DNA from: Cryptomeria japonica | Lineage: Eukaryota; Streptophyta; Pinopsida; Cupressales; Cupressaceae | Assembly (NCBI RefSeq): GCF_030272615.1 | Contig: NC_081406.1 | Location: 168,979,861 to 169,043,860 of the forward strand | Direction of reading: 5' to 3' | DNA: 64,000 nt | Shown here: positions 21,915 through 38,450 of the stretch, piece after piece | How positions within the stretch are numbered: the first letter of the stretch is position 1 | How the letters are laid out: each line of letters opens with the position of its first letter | Notes under the pieces: generated by a model | Told to the model about the DNA's origin: nothing | Databases searched by the model: none | What the model saw: the letters and a program-made list of their open reading frames with translations, nothing else | Position numbers and translations under genes: made by a program

Positions 21915-22930
21915 TTTCCATAGTGTATTATTGGTTTTTTATAATCATAACCCTTGTGTCCCCCTATCTAGATATGTTTACAATATGTATGCTTATTGGA
22001 TGATCATTTCATACCTTATTTTTATGATATCACTATTTTGCTAAATGATTATTTAAGATGTGTAAATGTATGAATTGTAATGAGACTTTGTGGTGCTTTC
22101 CTTCTTTCCTCAAGTACATTGAAATATTGTTAATGAATAGTAAAGGACTAAAGGACATTTTATGAGGATTCAAATTATTAAGGCTTCTTGTATCATCCTA
22201 TTTCTTTCTCATAACTTTGGTTGGGTTACAGTGTTAATGTGGTGATTTATAAACTGGACCCTCAATTTGCGTGTATCTAAGTGCATTTGTGTATTGAATT
22301 CTATTGGATTATTTATTCCCTGTGTATCCATGGTGTAGTTTATTAATTTCTTATGTGAGATCTTATTTTTGTGCTAGATTGCTCATGCTAGAAGTGTATC
22401 CATGATCTTTTCCCTTAGCTCAAGAGTTTCCTATAATGGGATAAGCATATATTATGCTCGATTATGGTAATATGATTGGAAGCTTGGTAACACTACTCCC
22501 TATCTATAAGAACACTTATGAGATTGAAAAGATCTTTTTCATATACATTTAACATCTTGTATTATGTATTGATTTATGTAAATTTTATAATCATGTTAGT
22601 ATTGTAGTTAATCTTGTAACTATTTCAATCTATGATCATTATGTTATTCCTTATATGTGGGATAATAATAGAAATAATTGTTATATTATGTATTTTCTAC
22701 CAAAATACATGTGTGAGTAATATGATATTCATTCAAATGTTATTTATGCATAGTTATGATCATCTTTTATGTCATGGCAACATAATTGATAATCTTGTTG
22801 ACATGTATTAAATAGTTGTACTATATATTCCCTAGAAATAAAATATTTAGTTGAATTTTACAAATTAAATTGTCTTATCAAAATAAAATAAAATAAATTA
22901 TTGTATCATTTCCTTGCTTAGCTATGTTAT
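21915..22930. other. AT-rich stretch right of the chromovirus
   Basis: Continuous with 14851-15640 before the insertion. No gene or recognisable repeat was seen. Confidence 0.45.
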
Positions 22931-23727
22931 TGTAGCATCATAAATTGTATCCCTATACAATTTTGTCATTGCCTAACCATTACCTTAGAGTTCTGGCATC
23001 TAATGCTCAATGTCTTCTTTGATGCTACTCCTGCCATCTTGGAATTTTCATTTTCAACTCCTCACCTAGCCTCTATCCCATTTTGAGTCCCAATTGATAG
23101 TCTTGGCCCTCCCAATCAGGACCCAAATAAGGACCTCACAATGGTCACTTGATGTGGGTGAGAAATTTCGCTCTGTATTGGCCTACTCCAAAAATTCAAA
23201 CATTTAATGCATAGTTAGGTATAAAAGGAAGCCTAGCTCCCCTCATTTGCAAAACCTAGAGCTTCAATCAAGATCCCAATTGCACTCTAGTCAATTCAAG
23301 TATATACAAGCAAGCATTAAAGTATTCATCAAGTATTGAAGGCAAAGGTGAAGTCAAGATCAAGCATTCAAGTTCAAGCATCCATGATCAACCTTCTATA
23401 AAGACAGTCTACATTGAATCACAAAACTTTGAATGAGGATTCAAGAAAACCTCATCAAGGTATCAAGTTCAAGCATTTTCAGATCAAATCTAGTCTTTCC
23501 CTCAAAAGGAAAGCATTCTATTTCAATTTAATTCCATTTCAATTATCAATTCATTTCAAGGTTAATTCCTAAACCAAGGTTTGACCTAAGGAAAACCCCG
23601 ATCAACCAAAAATATTTCCTTCTTTTTGTGTGTAGGAATTGTCTCAGGAGCTACAAGTGAAGAATCAGGCAATGTAGATGATGATAATTACTTAGATTTT
23701 GAAGGCATGAAAAGTAGAGGACCAGGG
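22931..23727 (+). repeat. LTR-like sequence, interrupted on its right by a solo LTR
   Basis: Begins tgtagcatcataaattgtat, resembling the start of the Tat-like LTR at 54218 (tgtagtgttgtaaattgtac). It contains a TATA box TATAAAAGG (23220-23228), a leader rich in TCAAG/CATCAAG words, and the box GGTTTGACCTAAGGAAAACC (23579-23598), which has a close match in the 54218 LTR (about 55225-55246). The homologous sequence appears to continue at 24995-25446 after the inserted solo LTR. No primer-binding site or partner LTR was established. Confidence 0.45.
23220..23228 (+). promoter_or_regulatory. TATA box in the LTR-like sequence
   Basis: TATAAAAGG followed by a leader beginning aagcctagctcc. It matches a plant core promoter and is placed about 290 bp into the LTR-like sequence. 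Confidence 0.45.
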
Positions 23728-24989
23728 TGTTGGAAATTTGGAGGAATTGATTATGTGTTGCATTGATGTTTTGTCATTGATGGAAACATAGATTGTTTTG
23801 GTTGTTTATCGGTTTCTGGTTGGCTCCGGTAGAGTGGTTGGATTATGATATTGATCCAGTATGCTCTGGTATGCTTTGGCTTGTGGAATTGATTTGGATT
23901 TGTCATTCATGCTATTCAGATGCATATCACGATCAGTTGGTTCGAGATTTCATGACTCAGATACTATCATTTGTTCTAGTAAGACTTTTGGTCACTGGTA
24001 AGGGTTTTACAACTAGAGCTTTGTCTAAGATCTTTTGATGCACATGATAAGTGGTGTTGGTGTGGCTTCTAGATGGCCTTTGGGATGCGGTTGGTTATCT
24101 TGTTTGTGTTCCTGTTGATCGGTGGTGTTGTATTTGGGTCTGAACCTAATGTTGTCTTATTCTGCTAGGTTATTGACCAGTTTGTGTAACGTGTTGGTGG
24201 ATTCTCCCGATGCATTACCGGTTTGGTTTATTGATTAGATTATATTGTTTTCATCTTGGGTCGACTTGGTTGATCATTGGATTGCAGGTTTATATTATGT
24301 ATTTATTGTATTATCTTTTAGGTGGTTGACCTAATTGTTTAGGTCTCGGGTTGGTATAAATATGATGTAAGATGTCTTTATAGATCATGGGGTTATGGTT
24401 ATGGGATGGTTATGTGATTACCTATGCAAATAATGTTGTAATCATATGCAGGGGTTTTGGTCGATCATAGGTGATCGAATTGGGTTGGTAAGAGAGGTTT
24501 AAGACCTCCGGTACTTAGCTTAACCCAAAATGTACTCAGGCATAGGAGATTTTATCTTTGCAATTCACTCTTCTTTCCAGATTGTAGTCTGGATTTATTT
24601 TGTAGTCAGTGAGGCTCCTTTTGTGATGAGTAGTACACTCTACGTTGTTGGCCTTTCTGCATGTGTAGGCTCCTCATTTTGTAATCACGTACTTACTACA
24701 GAAGTATTATCTGACAGTGGGTAGGCATCCCACCATGGTTTTTCCCTTTACCGGATTTTCCACGTACAAATATTGGTGTCATGTGTTCTGGATGGATGGT
24801 AACTATTTTGTGATTTATATTTATGTTTAATTGTAATATTAGTTATTCCAGTATTTGGTTTATGCATTCTGATATTGGGTTTATGTGTTTTGGTAATAAG
24901 GATTTGAATGCTTAAATTTATGTGATCTGTTGACAACTGATTCAGCCCCCCCCTCTCAGTTGTCCTTTGGTTATTTGAGTTGTCTAACA
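23728..24989 (+). mobile_element. Solo LTR, copia type, 1,262 bp
   Basis: Starts TGTTGGAAATTT and ends GTCTAACA. It is flanked by CAGGG (23723-23727) and CAGAG (24990-24994), a 5 bp target duplication with one mismatch. It is homologous to the LTRs at 36443 and 42400: it shares the ttgtcattgatg start region, the gtagtcagtgaggctcc block (about 24600) and the C-rich hairpin near the end. No internal domain and no second copy lie nearby, so it is an LTR-LTR recombination product. Confidence 0.8.
24932..24964 (+). other. C-loop hairpin near LTR 3' end (copy 1)
   Basis: Arms GACAACTGA (24932-24940) and TCAGTTGTC (24956-24964) pair perfectly over 9 bp around a 15 nt loop holding eight C. It ends 25 bp before the LTR end. 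Equivalent hairpins with different stem sequence occur in three other LTRs of this window. Confidence 0.7.
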
Positions 24990-25451
24990 CAGAGTGATCA
25001 ACTCCCCTCAATCCTAAGAATTTATGATGACCTTCTGATAATGGATTTTGTTTGTCATTCTGATCCAAAATACACCTAGTCTATCTACCCTTGGTATTTA
25101 GACGACCAGGGCGACTTGCTTCCTTCAGTCCCAACAATTCAGCCTGAATCCTCTATCATAGGTTCTGATCTATTTTTCCTCATCTAGGATTACAACTCTG
25201 CATGATATCTACAGCATTATGTCAAGTTGTTTTCTTATGCCAATTTCTTATTGTTTGTCCTAGATATACCATTTGTAAGTCAATTCTAATTACAATTCAA
25301 TTTCATCTAACAAGGGAATAATTAACCTAATTTGAATTATGTTCTTTTAAGATTGGATCAATCAAGTTTAATTTCCTTCCCTTAATTTAATGGTGATCCA
25401 TGGGAATTAGTGGCCTTATCAACAACAAATGGTGGAAACCTAATTTCTAAC
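24990..25451. other. Continuation of the interrupted LTR-like sequence
   Basis: Removing the solo LTR restores a continuous sequence with 22931-23727 across GACCAGGG/TGATCAACTCC. It has no coding function and is interrupted again at 25452 by another solo LTR. Confidence 0.4.
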
Positions 25452-26817
25452 TGTTGGCATTTGATTGAAGATTGCTTTGATATACTATTGTATTGTCATT
25501 GATGTTAATTGCAACTGGTAATGGAAGTTGTTATGCAACTAGTAGTGGAGTAAGTAAAGGGAACCGATATTACTTTAGAAGCAGTGAGATCAACCGATAA
25601 CCTTGCCTGTTGATATGCCAAACCCTAACCGATGGAGCTTGGTGAATCAATTGTATTGATTTATGATCAAATAATGATTGGTAATGTTTATGCCACATAT
25701 GCATGTTGTATGTGATGAGTTTCAAGTGGTTTTTGGTACGTAGAGATAATGGTTTTATCCTGGGAATGAGCGCGTATATTGCATGAAGAGGAAACTGCGT
25801 GATGAGTTACAGGAATCAATGAGCGGTGATCAAGGAGCAATTGAGATTGTCTTGAACAATGTGCTGATGATAGGTATGTAATCCAACGGTCATACTTGAA
25901 TTGATTTGTTTGTAATCTCTATGAGATCTTAGGTTTGTGATGTGTTATCGGCCTATTGTTTTGCTTATAAGGTTGATGAGTTATTTTGTAGCAGTGTTGG
26001 AAATTTTGGTTAAGTGTGAGTGTGATTGATTGTCAAACCAGAAGGAGTATCTGCAGTATGTGTGAAGGCAGATAGAAGCATGAAAAGGATCTGATCAAGA
26101 AGAGTAGTGCTATTTACCAGATCAACAAACCCCTATTGTTCTCTAACAATTACAATAGTTAAATCCCTTAACTAAGTAAGCTTTAGCATGCTTAGTATTA
26201 TCTAAATCCTCTAACCAGGTGATCCATTATCTTGGATTTCAAATCCTCTATCGAGATTACTCCTAATAGGGTATTTCTTCTAATAGGGCATTATAGTCAA
26301 TCCCTTAACCAAGTGGTCCCTAACAGGATATTTTGTAAAGCTTTACCAAGCTTGGCTCCTAATAGGGCGAACTTCAGAAGAGTTTAGAATACTTGTGGGT
26401 ATTCATACCTGCCATGGTTTTTCCCATTTGGGTTTCCACATCAAAAATCATTGTGTCAAGTGGTGAATGGTTTTTGTGGTTATGTTTTGATATGGTTAAT
26501 TTGCTTAACTGTTAAATCCACTTAGATATGTTAAGATGAGTGACAGTAATCTGAAATGTGCTTTTTCTATTGTTAGTAAAGTATTTTGATGTTTTGGTTA
26601 AATGGTTTGAGAGTTTTAGAGTTGTTACACTATTATTTTGTTATGCCAGTAAACCGGTTAATTTGACAGTGCTATTGCAGTTTCTAGTTCAGTGTTTGAA
26701 CCAGTTAGTCCAAAGATTGTTTTTGAGTTTGGTGAAAGTTTAGTCGGTTTTCCATCTACCAATTCACCCCCCCCTCTTAGTAGTTGTCTGGATTCTTATT
26801 AATTCATCATATCATCA
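25452..26817 (+). mobile_element. Second solo LTR, 1,366 bp, with perfect target duplication
   Basis: Begins TGTTGGCATTTG and ends ATCATCA, flanked by CTAAC at 25447-25451 and 26818-26822. It shares the TGTTGGCA start, ttgtcattgatg and the C-rich hairpin with the other copia-type LTRs here, but most of its length is diverged, so it belongs to a sister family. No internal domain is present. Confidence 0.78.
26756..26783 (+). other. C-loop hairpin near LTR 3' end (copy 2)
   Basis: Arms CTACCAA (26756-26762) and TTAGTAG (26777-26783) form six of seven pairs around a 14 nt loop with eight consecutive C. The stem sequence is unrelated to the other copies although position and loop are the same. 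Confidence 0.55.
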
Positions 26818-26822
26818 CTAAC

Positions 26823-32040
<5,218 letters not shown>

Positions 32041-32540
32041 GCTGATCCGAATTATGGATTCAGATGACAATACCTGAGTGAGAACCTGCGGTATTGTAAA
32101 TTATGTTTATAAGAACCAGAAAGCATAGAATTGAAGCAAGCCAAAAAGTAATTTATTCCATTCGAAAATCCAACATATAGAAGTTCATGAGATTCCAAGG
32201 GTCACAAAAACCCCTTGAGAATCGAAGTCCAACAGTCGCATTTGTTTATTACATAATTAAATCTAAAACTATGTAACTTTTCAAAAAACTAAATAAAATT
32301 TGTCCTAACTTTAACTAGGCATAACTTTCAGCACAGGACTCGAAATTACGAGCCGTTTACCTCGTTGGAAAGGTCTCCAAGAGTTGTAAACGAGATTTTA
32401 AAAAAGCATATTCTTTGGCCACTTGCAAGGGCTAAAAATGCCTAGAAGGCCTTCAAAAATGCCAATTACTAACGTATAGACAAACAAAAAAAAAATGAAA
32501 AATATTTTTTTAACTATTTCAAATTTTCTTTTGATCAATA
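32041..32540. repeat. Dispersed repeat, copy 2
   Basis: Matches 11621-12075 in the same orientation from ctgatccgaattatggattc to ttttcttttgatcaat, with about 45 bp of net insertions (for example around 32398-32425 and a longer A-run). It lies 180 bp left of the LINE end. Confidence 0.7.
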
Positions 32541-32718
32541 GCAGAGAAAATTGTGTGTGAATTGTGACTATGCAAAGAGTAACCGAAGGAATGAAAGGTA
32601 GACTTATACCAGGCCAAAGTAGTCTATGAGATTCGAGAGGAATACACGGTCCTCTTTGTATATGGGGTATCAAAGTCTTATAATCCATATTTTCATGAGA
32701 TCAGATCTTTAACCGTGA

Positions 32719-33000
32719 AACTAAAAGGGGTTAAAAATTTATTCAAAGCATGAGAAATACAAAGGGAGGGGCTTAAACAACCTTGTCAAGTTCTACTAAG
32801 TGGTCCAACTTTCGAGACAAATCCAGAGGTAATTGACCCCTATCCATAATGTTACAATTTTGCACATGTTTAGAGGCCCATTTGGTTAGACAATCCGCAA
32901 CTTCGTTCCACTCTCTAGGGATATGGATGAAAGAAAGAGAATCCAAAGAAGCACACAAATTAAGAATTTGTTTAACAACCAAAGCTACATGCCAACTAAC
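32719..33000 (-). pseudogene. LINE RNase H, C-terminal part, and 3' end
   Basis: Encodes FIHIPREWNEVADCLTKWAS near the end of RNase H, a tail ending VELDKVV, a stop near 32773, and the LINE 3' UTR. It matches the smaller LINE fragment at 13020-13262. Its upstream half lies at 35863-36100, across the inserted LTR element. Confidence 0.85.
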
Positions 33001-33382
33001 TGTTAGAGTATTCGAGTATTTACCTGATTAATTAAGCAATATTTGTTTAATTATTTAAGTTCCCTTTATCTCTTTTACACTTAAGCTAACTTTAGATGCA
33101 TATAATTAATTATTTTAATTAATTATTATGTGCAAACCTAGGTTTTCCCTTTTAGGGTTTCTTGACCTATTAAAGGTTGAGTTCTTTCTTTTCATTGGAT
33201 GAAGAAGGATTATTATTGACAATACGTTTTTGGAGATTATTGAACTCCCATCTTTTGGAGCATATTTTTCCTGTGTATTTCTTTCTTCTGTGATTTGCTT
33301 CCTTGCTTCTCCTTGTAATAGGTTTTTTAGCTTGCAAAGATCATTTGGGCTCCTGTGGTGTTGTATTTTCTCAACTCCTATA
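33001..33382 (+). repeat. 5' LTR (382 bp) of the non-autonomous element
   Basis: Starts TGTTAGAGTATTCG and ends TCAACTCCTATA. Contains an extra attttaattaatt-type 13 bp copy near 33110 relative to the 3' LTR. It ends in TA rather than the usual CA. Confidence 0.92.
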
Positions 33383-33396
33383 TGGTATCAGAGCTT
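33383..33396 (+). other. Primer-binding site, initiator tRNA-Met type
   Basis: TGGTATCAGAGCTT directly follows the 5' LTR, the standard copia primer site. Confidence 0.9.
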
Positions 33397-33754
33397 CAGA
33401 TCTGCAGCTACCTGTTCTTGTTTTGAGAATTTTTGCATTGGAAGTAGATCTGGGGTTTTAGGAATTTTTTTATGTACCTAGGGTTTGACCTTTTTTTCTG
33501 AGCACTTTGGGCCTAAACGGACTTCACCATCGTGCTCAGAAGACCCGAAAACCCCTATGGTCATATAAAATTCGACCTATTTTGGTTCTTGAGCCTCTGG
33601 GAGTATTTTTTTCTCAGATCCAGGCCGTACGACCCTGACACACATTTCGAGAAAAAAATTTCAAAAAAAAAAACTATATTTTGCTTTTTTACGACATGCA
33701 GGCCGGATTTTGATTTTTTATTAAAAAAATCTTCAAAAAATCAAAAAGGCAGAG

Positions 33755-34366
33755 GTGAATAGGGTTTTAAAAAAAATATTTTTGGGGTTTAGGTTTGTGG
33801 GTATTGCAGGGTACTGGACTGACAGGCCTGCCGGACCTGTTAGTCCGGCCTCTATGGCCCTTGCCGGTGGCCCCTCCAGCCCCCGCCGACCCTCACTTCC
33901 GCGGCCCCCGTCGGCCAGCTTCCCACCGGCAGCACCCCCTTTCGGCCTCTCTGCGACCGCTGGCGGCCCATCGGCTCCGCCCGGCACCGCCACTACCTCC
34001 TCCACGTCGCAGCGTGTTCAGCCCCCAGTCTGCCTCCTTGTCACCGCCACTGCTACAGCTCCCAGTCATTGCTCCGCTCCCCGACCGCCACCTACACCGC
34101 CGCTCCGCTCCCTGGCCGCCGCCCGCACCGCCGCTCCACCACGACCCACCGCCCCAGCGGCCCCCGCCTCCTCCGCTACCCTGGCTCCGCCAGCTGGCCA
34201 CCACCAGAACTCCTCCCGACCACCGGAGCTCCACCCAACTGCCATCGATGCACCACTCACTGCCCACCTCCGCCCGCCAGAGCCACCAGACTGCCTTTTT
34301 TGCCTCTTTCAGGTGGGGGGTTTGGTTTTTTGGCCATATCTTGGGCATACGGAGTCATTTTTTTGA
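33755..34366 (+). CDS. Proline/alanine-rich frame in the non-autonomous element
   Basis: A 203-codon frame starting MNRVLKKIFLGFRFVGIAG, then a Pro/Ala/Ser/Thr-rich stretch, ending LGHTESFF. The core (about 33830-34310) is strikingly GC-rich compared with the AT-rich element around it. Other frames on both strands are also open there, because GC-rich DNA has few stops. It may be a captured host exon (for example of a hydroxyproline-rich or proline-rich protein) or merely composition. There is no signal peptide or known domain, and translation is not shown. Confidence 0.35.
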   Translation: MNRVLKKIFLGFRFVGIAGYWTDRPAGPVSPASMALAGGPSSPRRPSLPRPPSASFPPAAPPFGLSATAGGPSAPPGTATTSSTSQRVQPPVCLLVTATATAPSHCSAPRPPPTPPLRSLAAARTAAPPRPTAPAAPASSATLAPPAGHHQNSSRPPELHPTAIDAPLTAHLRPPEPPDCLFCLFQVGGLVFWPYLGHTESFF

Positions 34367-34880
34367 AAACGAAGAGGCGTCGGAAAGCTGGTTCTGAGCC
34401 AGACCTCATGGTGTTGGAATTTTTTCCAATTTTGCTGTTTGACTATTTTTTTTTTTCAGTCGAAGTGAGGTCTCTTTTTTGCACTCCAGGAGACGTAGAA
34501 TGAGCATCTGACCTCCGTTTTTTAAAAACTTTATATTTTTGGAAAGCATGTGCTATGTACTTTCCAGATATATGAGTTTTATTTCCAGATTCTTCTCCAT
34601 GCATATTTTATTCAATTTTTTTCTTTTCAGCACTCTAGTGGATATCTTGGTTGTTTCAGGTCCTGGGATCTCTTCTCTGGGTCGGATGTCTCTATTTTGG
34701 TTCTCGTTTCTATTTCTAGTCTTTTAACCATTGTAGCTTCTTTTATGCAAACACACTGAGATAAAGTGCCATCATGCATTGTTTACTTGGGATCTTGCAC
34801 ATCGTGTGTCTTGTTGTACATGCATTCCTTATATAGTGCCATGAGGGGGTTGATGTTTGCCTGTTGTTTGCCATCTTCCT

Positions 34881-34950
34881 TTGTCCAGTGAGTGTTCCTT
34901 CCATGACATTTGCCTCATGATGTGTGTCAAGTGAGTGTTCCTTCCACGAC
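34881..34950. repeat. Short direct repeat in the internal region
   Basis: The word cagtgagtgttccttccatgaca is repeated as caagtgagtgttccttcc then acgaca about 43 bp later. Minor local duplication without known role. Confidence 0.6.
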
Positions 34951-35482
34951 ACCCTGTATTTTTCTCAGCACCTTTTATGTTCCTGGTTCTTTGTCATGCA
35001 GTTCTTCTTGGTTGTTCTTTTCAGTGTTTCTGTCCCTCTCCCTCTACCGCATTATGGGGAGGTTTGTCCTGTTGGTTCTAATGCTTCCGTGGTTTGATTG
35101 ATCAACTCTTCAGGCTTTGGTTTCTCATACCATCTGTATCTTTGAGATCAGTTGTTTGCCTTGTTTGTCTTCTGATTCGAGTAGTGTCATTTGAAGACAC
35201 TCATGCAGATTATAGTCTTCTCTACCTGGTCATGTTCTATTTCAGTGGGAGTTCTTCAGATCAGCAGTTATTCTTCGACAGAGTTTGCAGGTTCTTCACG
35301 CTTCAGTGGTGTTCTTTTCCATCTCTTTTTAGAGTAGAGTTTTTTTCCCACATGGTTTTCTCTATTTCTCCTGTTCATAGAGATTTCATTGTATTTGGGT
35401 ACCCGATGAGGCCTTGTTGTCGGGACCCATCTTTATTGCTTTCAGTAGCTGTTCTAGGTTTTAGCTTCTTCCTAAGTCTAGC

Positions 35483-35493
35483 TTAAGGGGGGG
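35483..35493 (+). other. Polypurine tract
   Basis: The sequence ttaagggggggtg sits directly before the 3' LTR start TGTTAG at 35494. It is the expected primer for plus-strand DNA synthesis. Confidence 0.85.
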
Positions 35494-35862
35494 TGTTAGA
35501 GTATTCGGGTATTTACTTGATTAATTAAACAATATTTGTTTAATTATTTAAGTTCCCTTTATCTCTTTTACACTTAAGCTAACTTTAGGTGCATATAATT
35601 AATTATTATGTGCAAACCTAGGTTTTCCCTTTTAAGGTTTCTTGACCTATTAAAGGTTGAGTTATTTCTTTTCATTGTATGAAGAAGGATTATTATTGAC
35701 AATACATTTTTGGAGATTATTGAGCTCCCATCTTTTGGAGCATATTTTTCTTGTGTATTTCTTTCTTTTGTGATTTGCTTCCTTGCTTCTCCTTGTAATA
35801 GGTTTTTCAGCTTGCAAAGATCATTTGGGCTCCTATGGTGTTGTATTTTCTCAACTCCTATA
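35494..35862 (+). repeat. 3' LTR (369 bp) of the non-autonomous element
   Basis: Matches 33001-33382 apart from about 13 substitutions and the 13 bp indel. Followed by the target duplication CTAAC. Confidence 0.92.
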
Positions 35863-36442
35863 CTAACATCTGTGAAAGTCCGCCCATTCAACAAATTTAC
35901 CACCACCTAGGAATCAGACTCACAAATTATCCTTCTCCACCCAAGCTGACAACCACGTTCCATAGCATATAAAATGGCAAGAGCTTCCATCAAATTGTTA
36001 GTATGAAGACCCTTACAAACACAAAAAATAAACTAAACAGTGTCAGAACTATCCCGACCAACTCCACCAATATTAGCATGACCTGGGTTCCCTCGAGAAG
36101 AGCCATCCGTGTTGAGTTTCAAAACTCCCTGAGGAGGGGGAGACCAATGCCCCTCCCTATTTATCTTCCTCTAAGAGCATGTCGACATCTATTTCTCATG
36201 ACTTGGTCTTGTTGAGGGGGAAGATGAAGACGATTGCAACAATCAACATCTTGAGGATCCACTATTTCAGACAGATCACATTTTGCCGAAATAGTTTCTC
36301 CCAAAGAATGAATAATTTTCCACCACAAGTAAGGAGCCACCAACATTACATTTTGAAAAATTTGATGGTTTCTCTCCAACCAAATATTCCAAATAATAGA
36401 GGGGCCAAAAGCCCAAGAAAGCTGAAGAAATGAGGTCGTAAC
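35863..36442 (-). pseudogene. LINE zinc-binding region end and RNase H N-terminal part
   Basis: Reads FGPSIIWNIWLERNHQIF (end of the RT-associated zinc-binding region), then a linker. RNase H follows with LNTDGSSRGNPG (catalytic D), EALAILYAMERGCQLG and ICESDS, the latter carrying the second and third acidic residues. One TAG stop (V-stop-FIFC, near 36035) fits CAG to TAG. The segment continues in 32719-33000. Confidence 0.85.
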
Positions 36443-37363
36443 TATTGGCAATTGACACTCATTTGGTTGGTTTCACTATGTTTTTCATTGATGGCAACAT
36501 GGTATTGTGTTTTGGCTTCATGTTTTGGTTCAGTTGTGTATCGGCAGACACTTCACTACACCGACACTGGCAAGACAAAAGGATTTCTTTGGTTACCGCC
36601 AATGCAGGGCGACATGGTTTATAATATGATCATCGGTATTGGAGGCCGACATCTCTTAGATCCGGCATCGACAATTATTTTTAATATTTATGCATTCATG
36701 TTATTTGGCCGACATGTAATTTGATATTGTAATTATCTTCGTAAGCCGACATAAAGCATGATAAATTGTAAAGGGTATATAGGTCAGTTTGATAGATCAT
36801 TTTGACATTGATCATTATGCGAATATATGTTTTTGGAAGGAGATAATGAAGGAGATGCGAAATGTATCAGAGAGATTATGTATGTGAAGATATTTATGTA
36901 AGGGTTATTCTGGTAAAGGGTTTAGAGTTTCAAACCGGAACTGTATTTTGGCATAGAAGATGCTATCTTAGGAGCTCAACACTTCTTCGGATTGTAGTCT
37001 AGATTTATATGTAGTCAGTGAGGCTCCATTTGTGATTGAGCAGTGTACTCTAGGCTGTAATCCTTCCTGCAAGTGCAGGCCCCTCATATTTTGTAATATC
37101 TCTTCATATGGTCAATGGAATGATATTGTGGGTCACAAATCCCACCGTGATTTTTCCTCTTTGAGGTTTTCCACATATAATTTTGTGTTATGATTCTCAT
37201 TTATGTGATTGGCTTATTCCGGTTGCTTTACTTCTTTCAATTCTATATGTACCGGTATACCGGTTGGTGTATGCATGTTTTAATAAGGCTAAAATTGATC
37301 ATTCCAGTATAACACTGATTCACAGCCCCCCCCCCCCCCTCTCAGTGTTATTGGATTCCAACA
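36443..37363 (+). repeat. 5' LTR (921 bp) of the 6.9 kb element
   Basis: Begins TATTGGCAATTGACAC (TG mutated to TA) and ends GGATTCCAACA. Homologous to the solo LTR at 23728-24989. Confidence 0.9.
37309..37351 (+). other. C-loop hairpin near LTR 3' end (copy 3)
   Basis: Arms ATAACACTGA (37309-37318) and TCAGTGTTAT (37342-37351) give ten perfect pairs around a 23 nt loop with fourteen C. It lies 12 bp before the LTR end. Confidence 0.7.
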
Positions 37364-37364
37364 A

Positions 37365-37379
37365 TTGATATCAGAGCTT
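37365..37379 (+). other. Primer-binding site (slightly mutated)
   Basis: TTGATATCAGAGCTT matches the initiator tRNA-Met site TTGGTATCAGAGC except for one G to A change. Confidence 0.8.
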
Positions 37380-37380
37380 T

Positions 37381-38450
37381 GTGCCTTGGAGGAAGTTTAA
37401 CAACTTGAGGAAGATCCTGAATCCGGAATCCATGAATATGGCTTTGGAGAAGCAACTTGAGATGGCACTTGAAGATTATGATGTTGAAAGGTTGAATAAC
37501 TTAAAGCTACAAGATGAATTGAATTCTGCCAAGGAATTCATTCTTATCCTGCAAGAGAGGTTATCATTTGTTTAGGCTAGGAGGAAGGAACTTTTGCAAA
37601 GTCAGGATGATGAAAAGAAAGATGCACTTAAGGAACAATGTCAGAAATTGAGTCAGGAGAACATGGTTATGAAAAATGAAATGCAAGCTATAACTATGAG
37701 GATGTCTAAAGAGATTGAGGACAGAAAGAAAAAGGAAGAAAATCTTGTTGTATCCCTAAAGAACAAATTTGGAGAATGTGGTAGGTTGATTCATGAGAAT
37801 GATATATTGAGAATTGATTTAGTACAATCCCAGAGTAATGAACAAGAGCTTGAGAGACAAATAATAATTCTGAGAGAAGATTTAACTAGTGCAAGTGAGT
37901 ATAAAGAAAAATTCCAGGTTAGCTCAGCACAACTAGATGAGTTATTGAAGAGACAAAGGAAAATTGGAGATTCCAGTGGACTTGGATTTGAGAAAGGATA
38001 GAGTTCTGGTACTGTTAATCAAGATCAAAATGATAAGACACTGGTAAGGAAATTTAATGCTTATAAATTCAATGGTAGATGTTTTGTTTGCAATAGATTT
38101 TGTCACATGGCTAGATAATGTAGAAATAGAGCAAATTAGAACCCTAATTCTGCTCCCGGTAAATGTTCTAAATGCAATAAATATGGTCATAAGACAAAAG
38201 CAAAATGAATGTTAAATGCTATGCATCTGGAAAGTTTGGACATATGGCTAATCAGTGTAGGTCAAACAATTTCACCGATTTTAGCAAAGCAATTCAAAGG
38301 AACAATGTTACATGTTTTGCATACAATGAGATTGGACATATTGCTAAATTTTGTAGAAGCAGAAATCCACTGGTTGGTAATGGAGGATTAAATGAGAAAG
38401 GGAAAGACAAGCTTAGTGAAAGCAGGCAAGATCATACTCAGAGGGGTTAG
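37381..38450 (+). pseudogene. Gag-like coiled coil and CCHC zinc knuckles
   Basis: In one frame from 37381 a heptad-rich coiled coil runs about 200 residues (LEKQLEMALEDYDVERLNN, LKEQCQKLSQENMVMKNEM, ELERQIIILREDL), with a stop at 37573. It is followed by decayed zinc knuckles: CFVCNRFCHMAR-stop-C (about 38086) and CSKCNKYGHK (about 38168). After a frame change come CYASGKFGHMANQC (about 38217) and CFAYNEIGHIAKFC (about 38313), where the second Cys is Ser or Tyr. The matrix/capsid half of a normal copia Gag is not seen between the PBS and the coil. The role would be RNA binding and particle assembly. Confidence 0.7.

Larger units (their letters stand above)
33001..35862 (+). mobile_element. 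Non-autonomous copia-type LTR retrotransposon, 2.86 kb
   Basis: LTRs of 382 and 369 bp flank an internal region of 2.1 kb. The 5 bp target duplication CTAAC is perfect (32996-33000 and 35863-35867). A PBS for initiator tRNA-Met and a polypurine tract are in place. I counted about 13 substitutions plus one 13 bp indel between the LTRs, roughly 3.5 per cent. No Gag, protease, integrase or RT motif was found, so it must have moved using another element's enzymes. It lies inside the RNase H domain of the LINE. Confidence 0.92.

Noticed and set aside
33893-34348. Minus-strand Gly/Trp-rich frame of 151 codons opposite the proline-rich frame
   Set aside because: It is the shadow of GC-rich DNA. Several frames are open at once, and the plus frame matches the element's strand.
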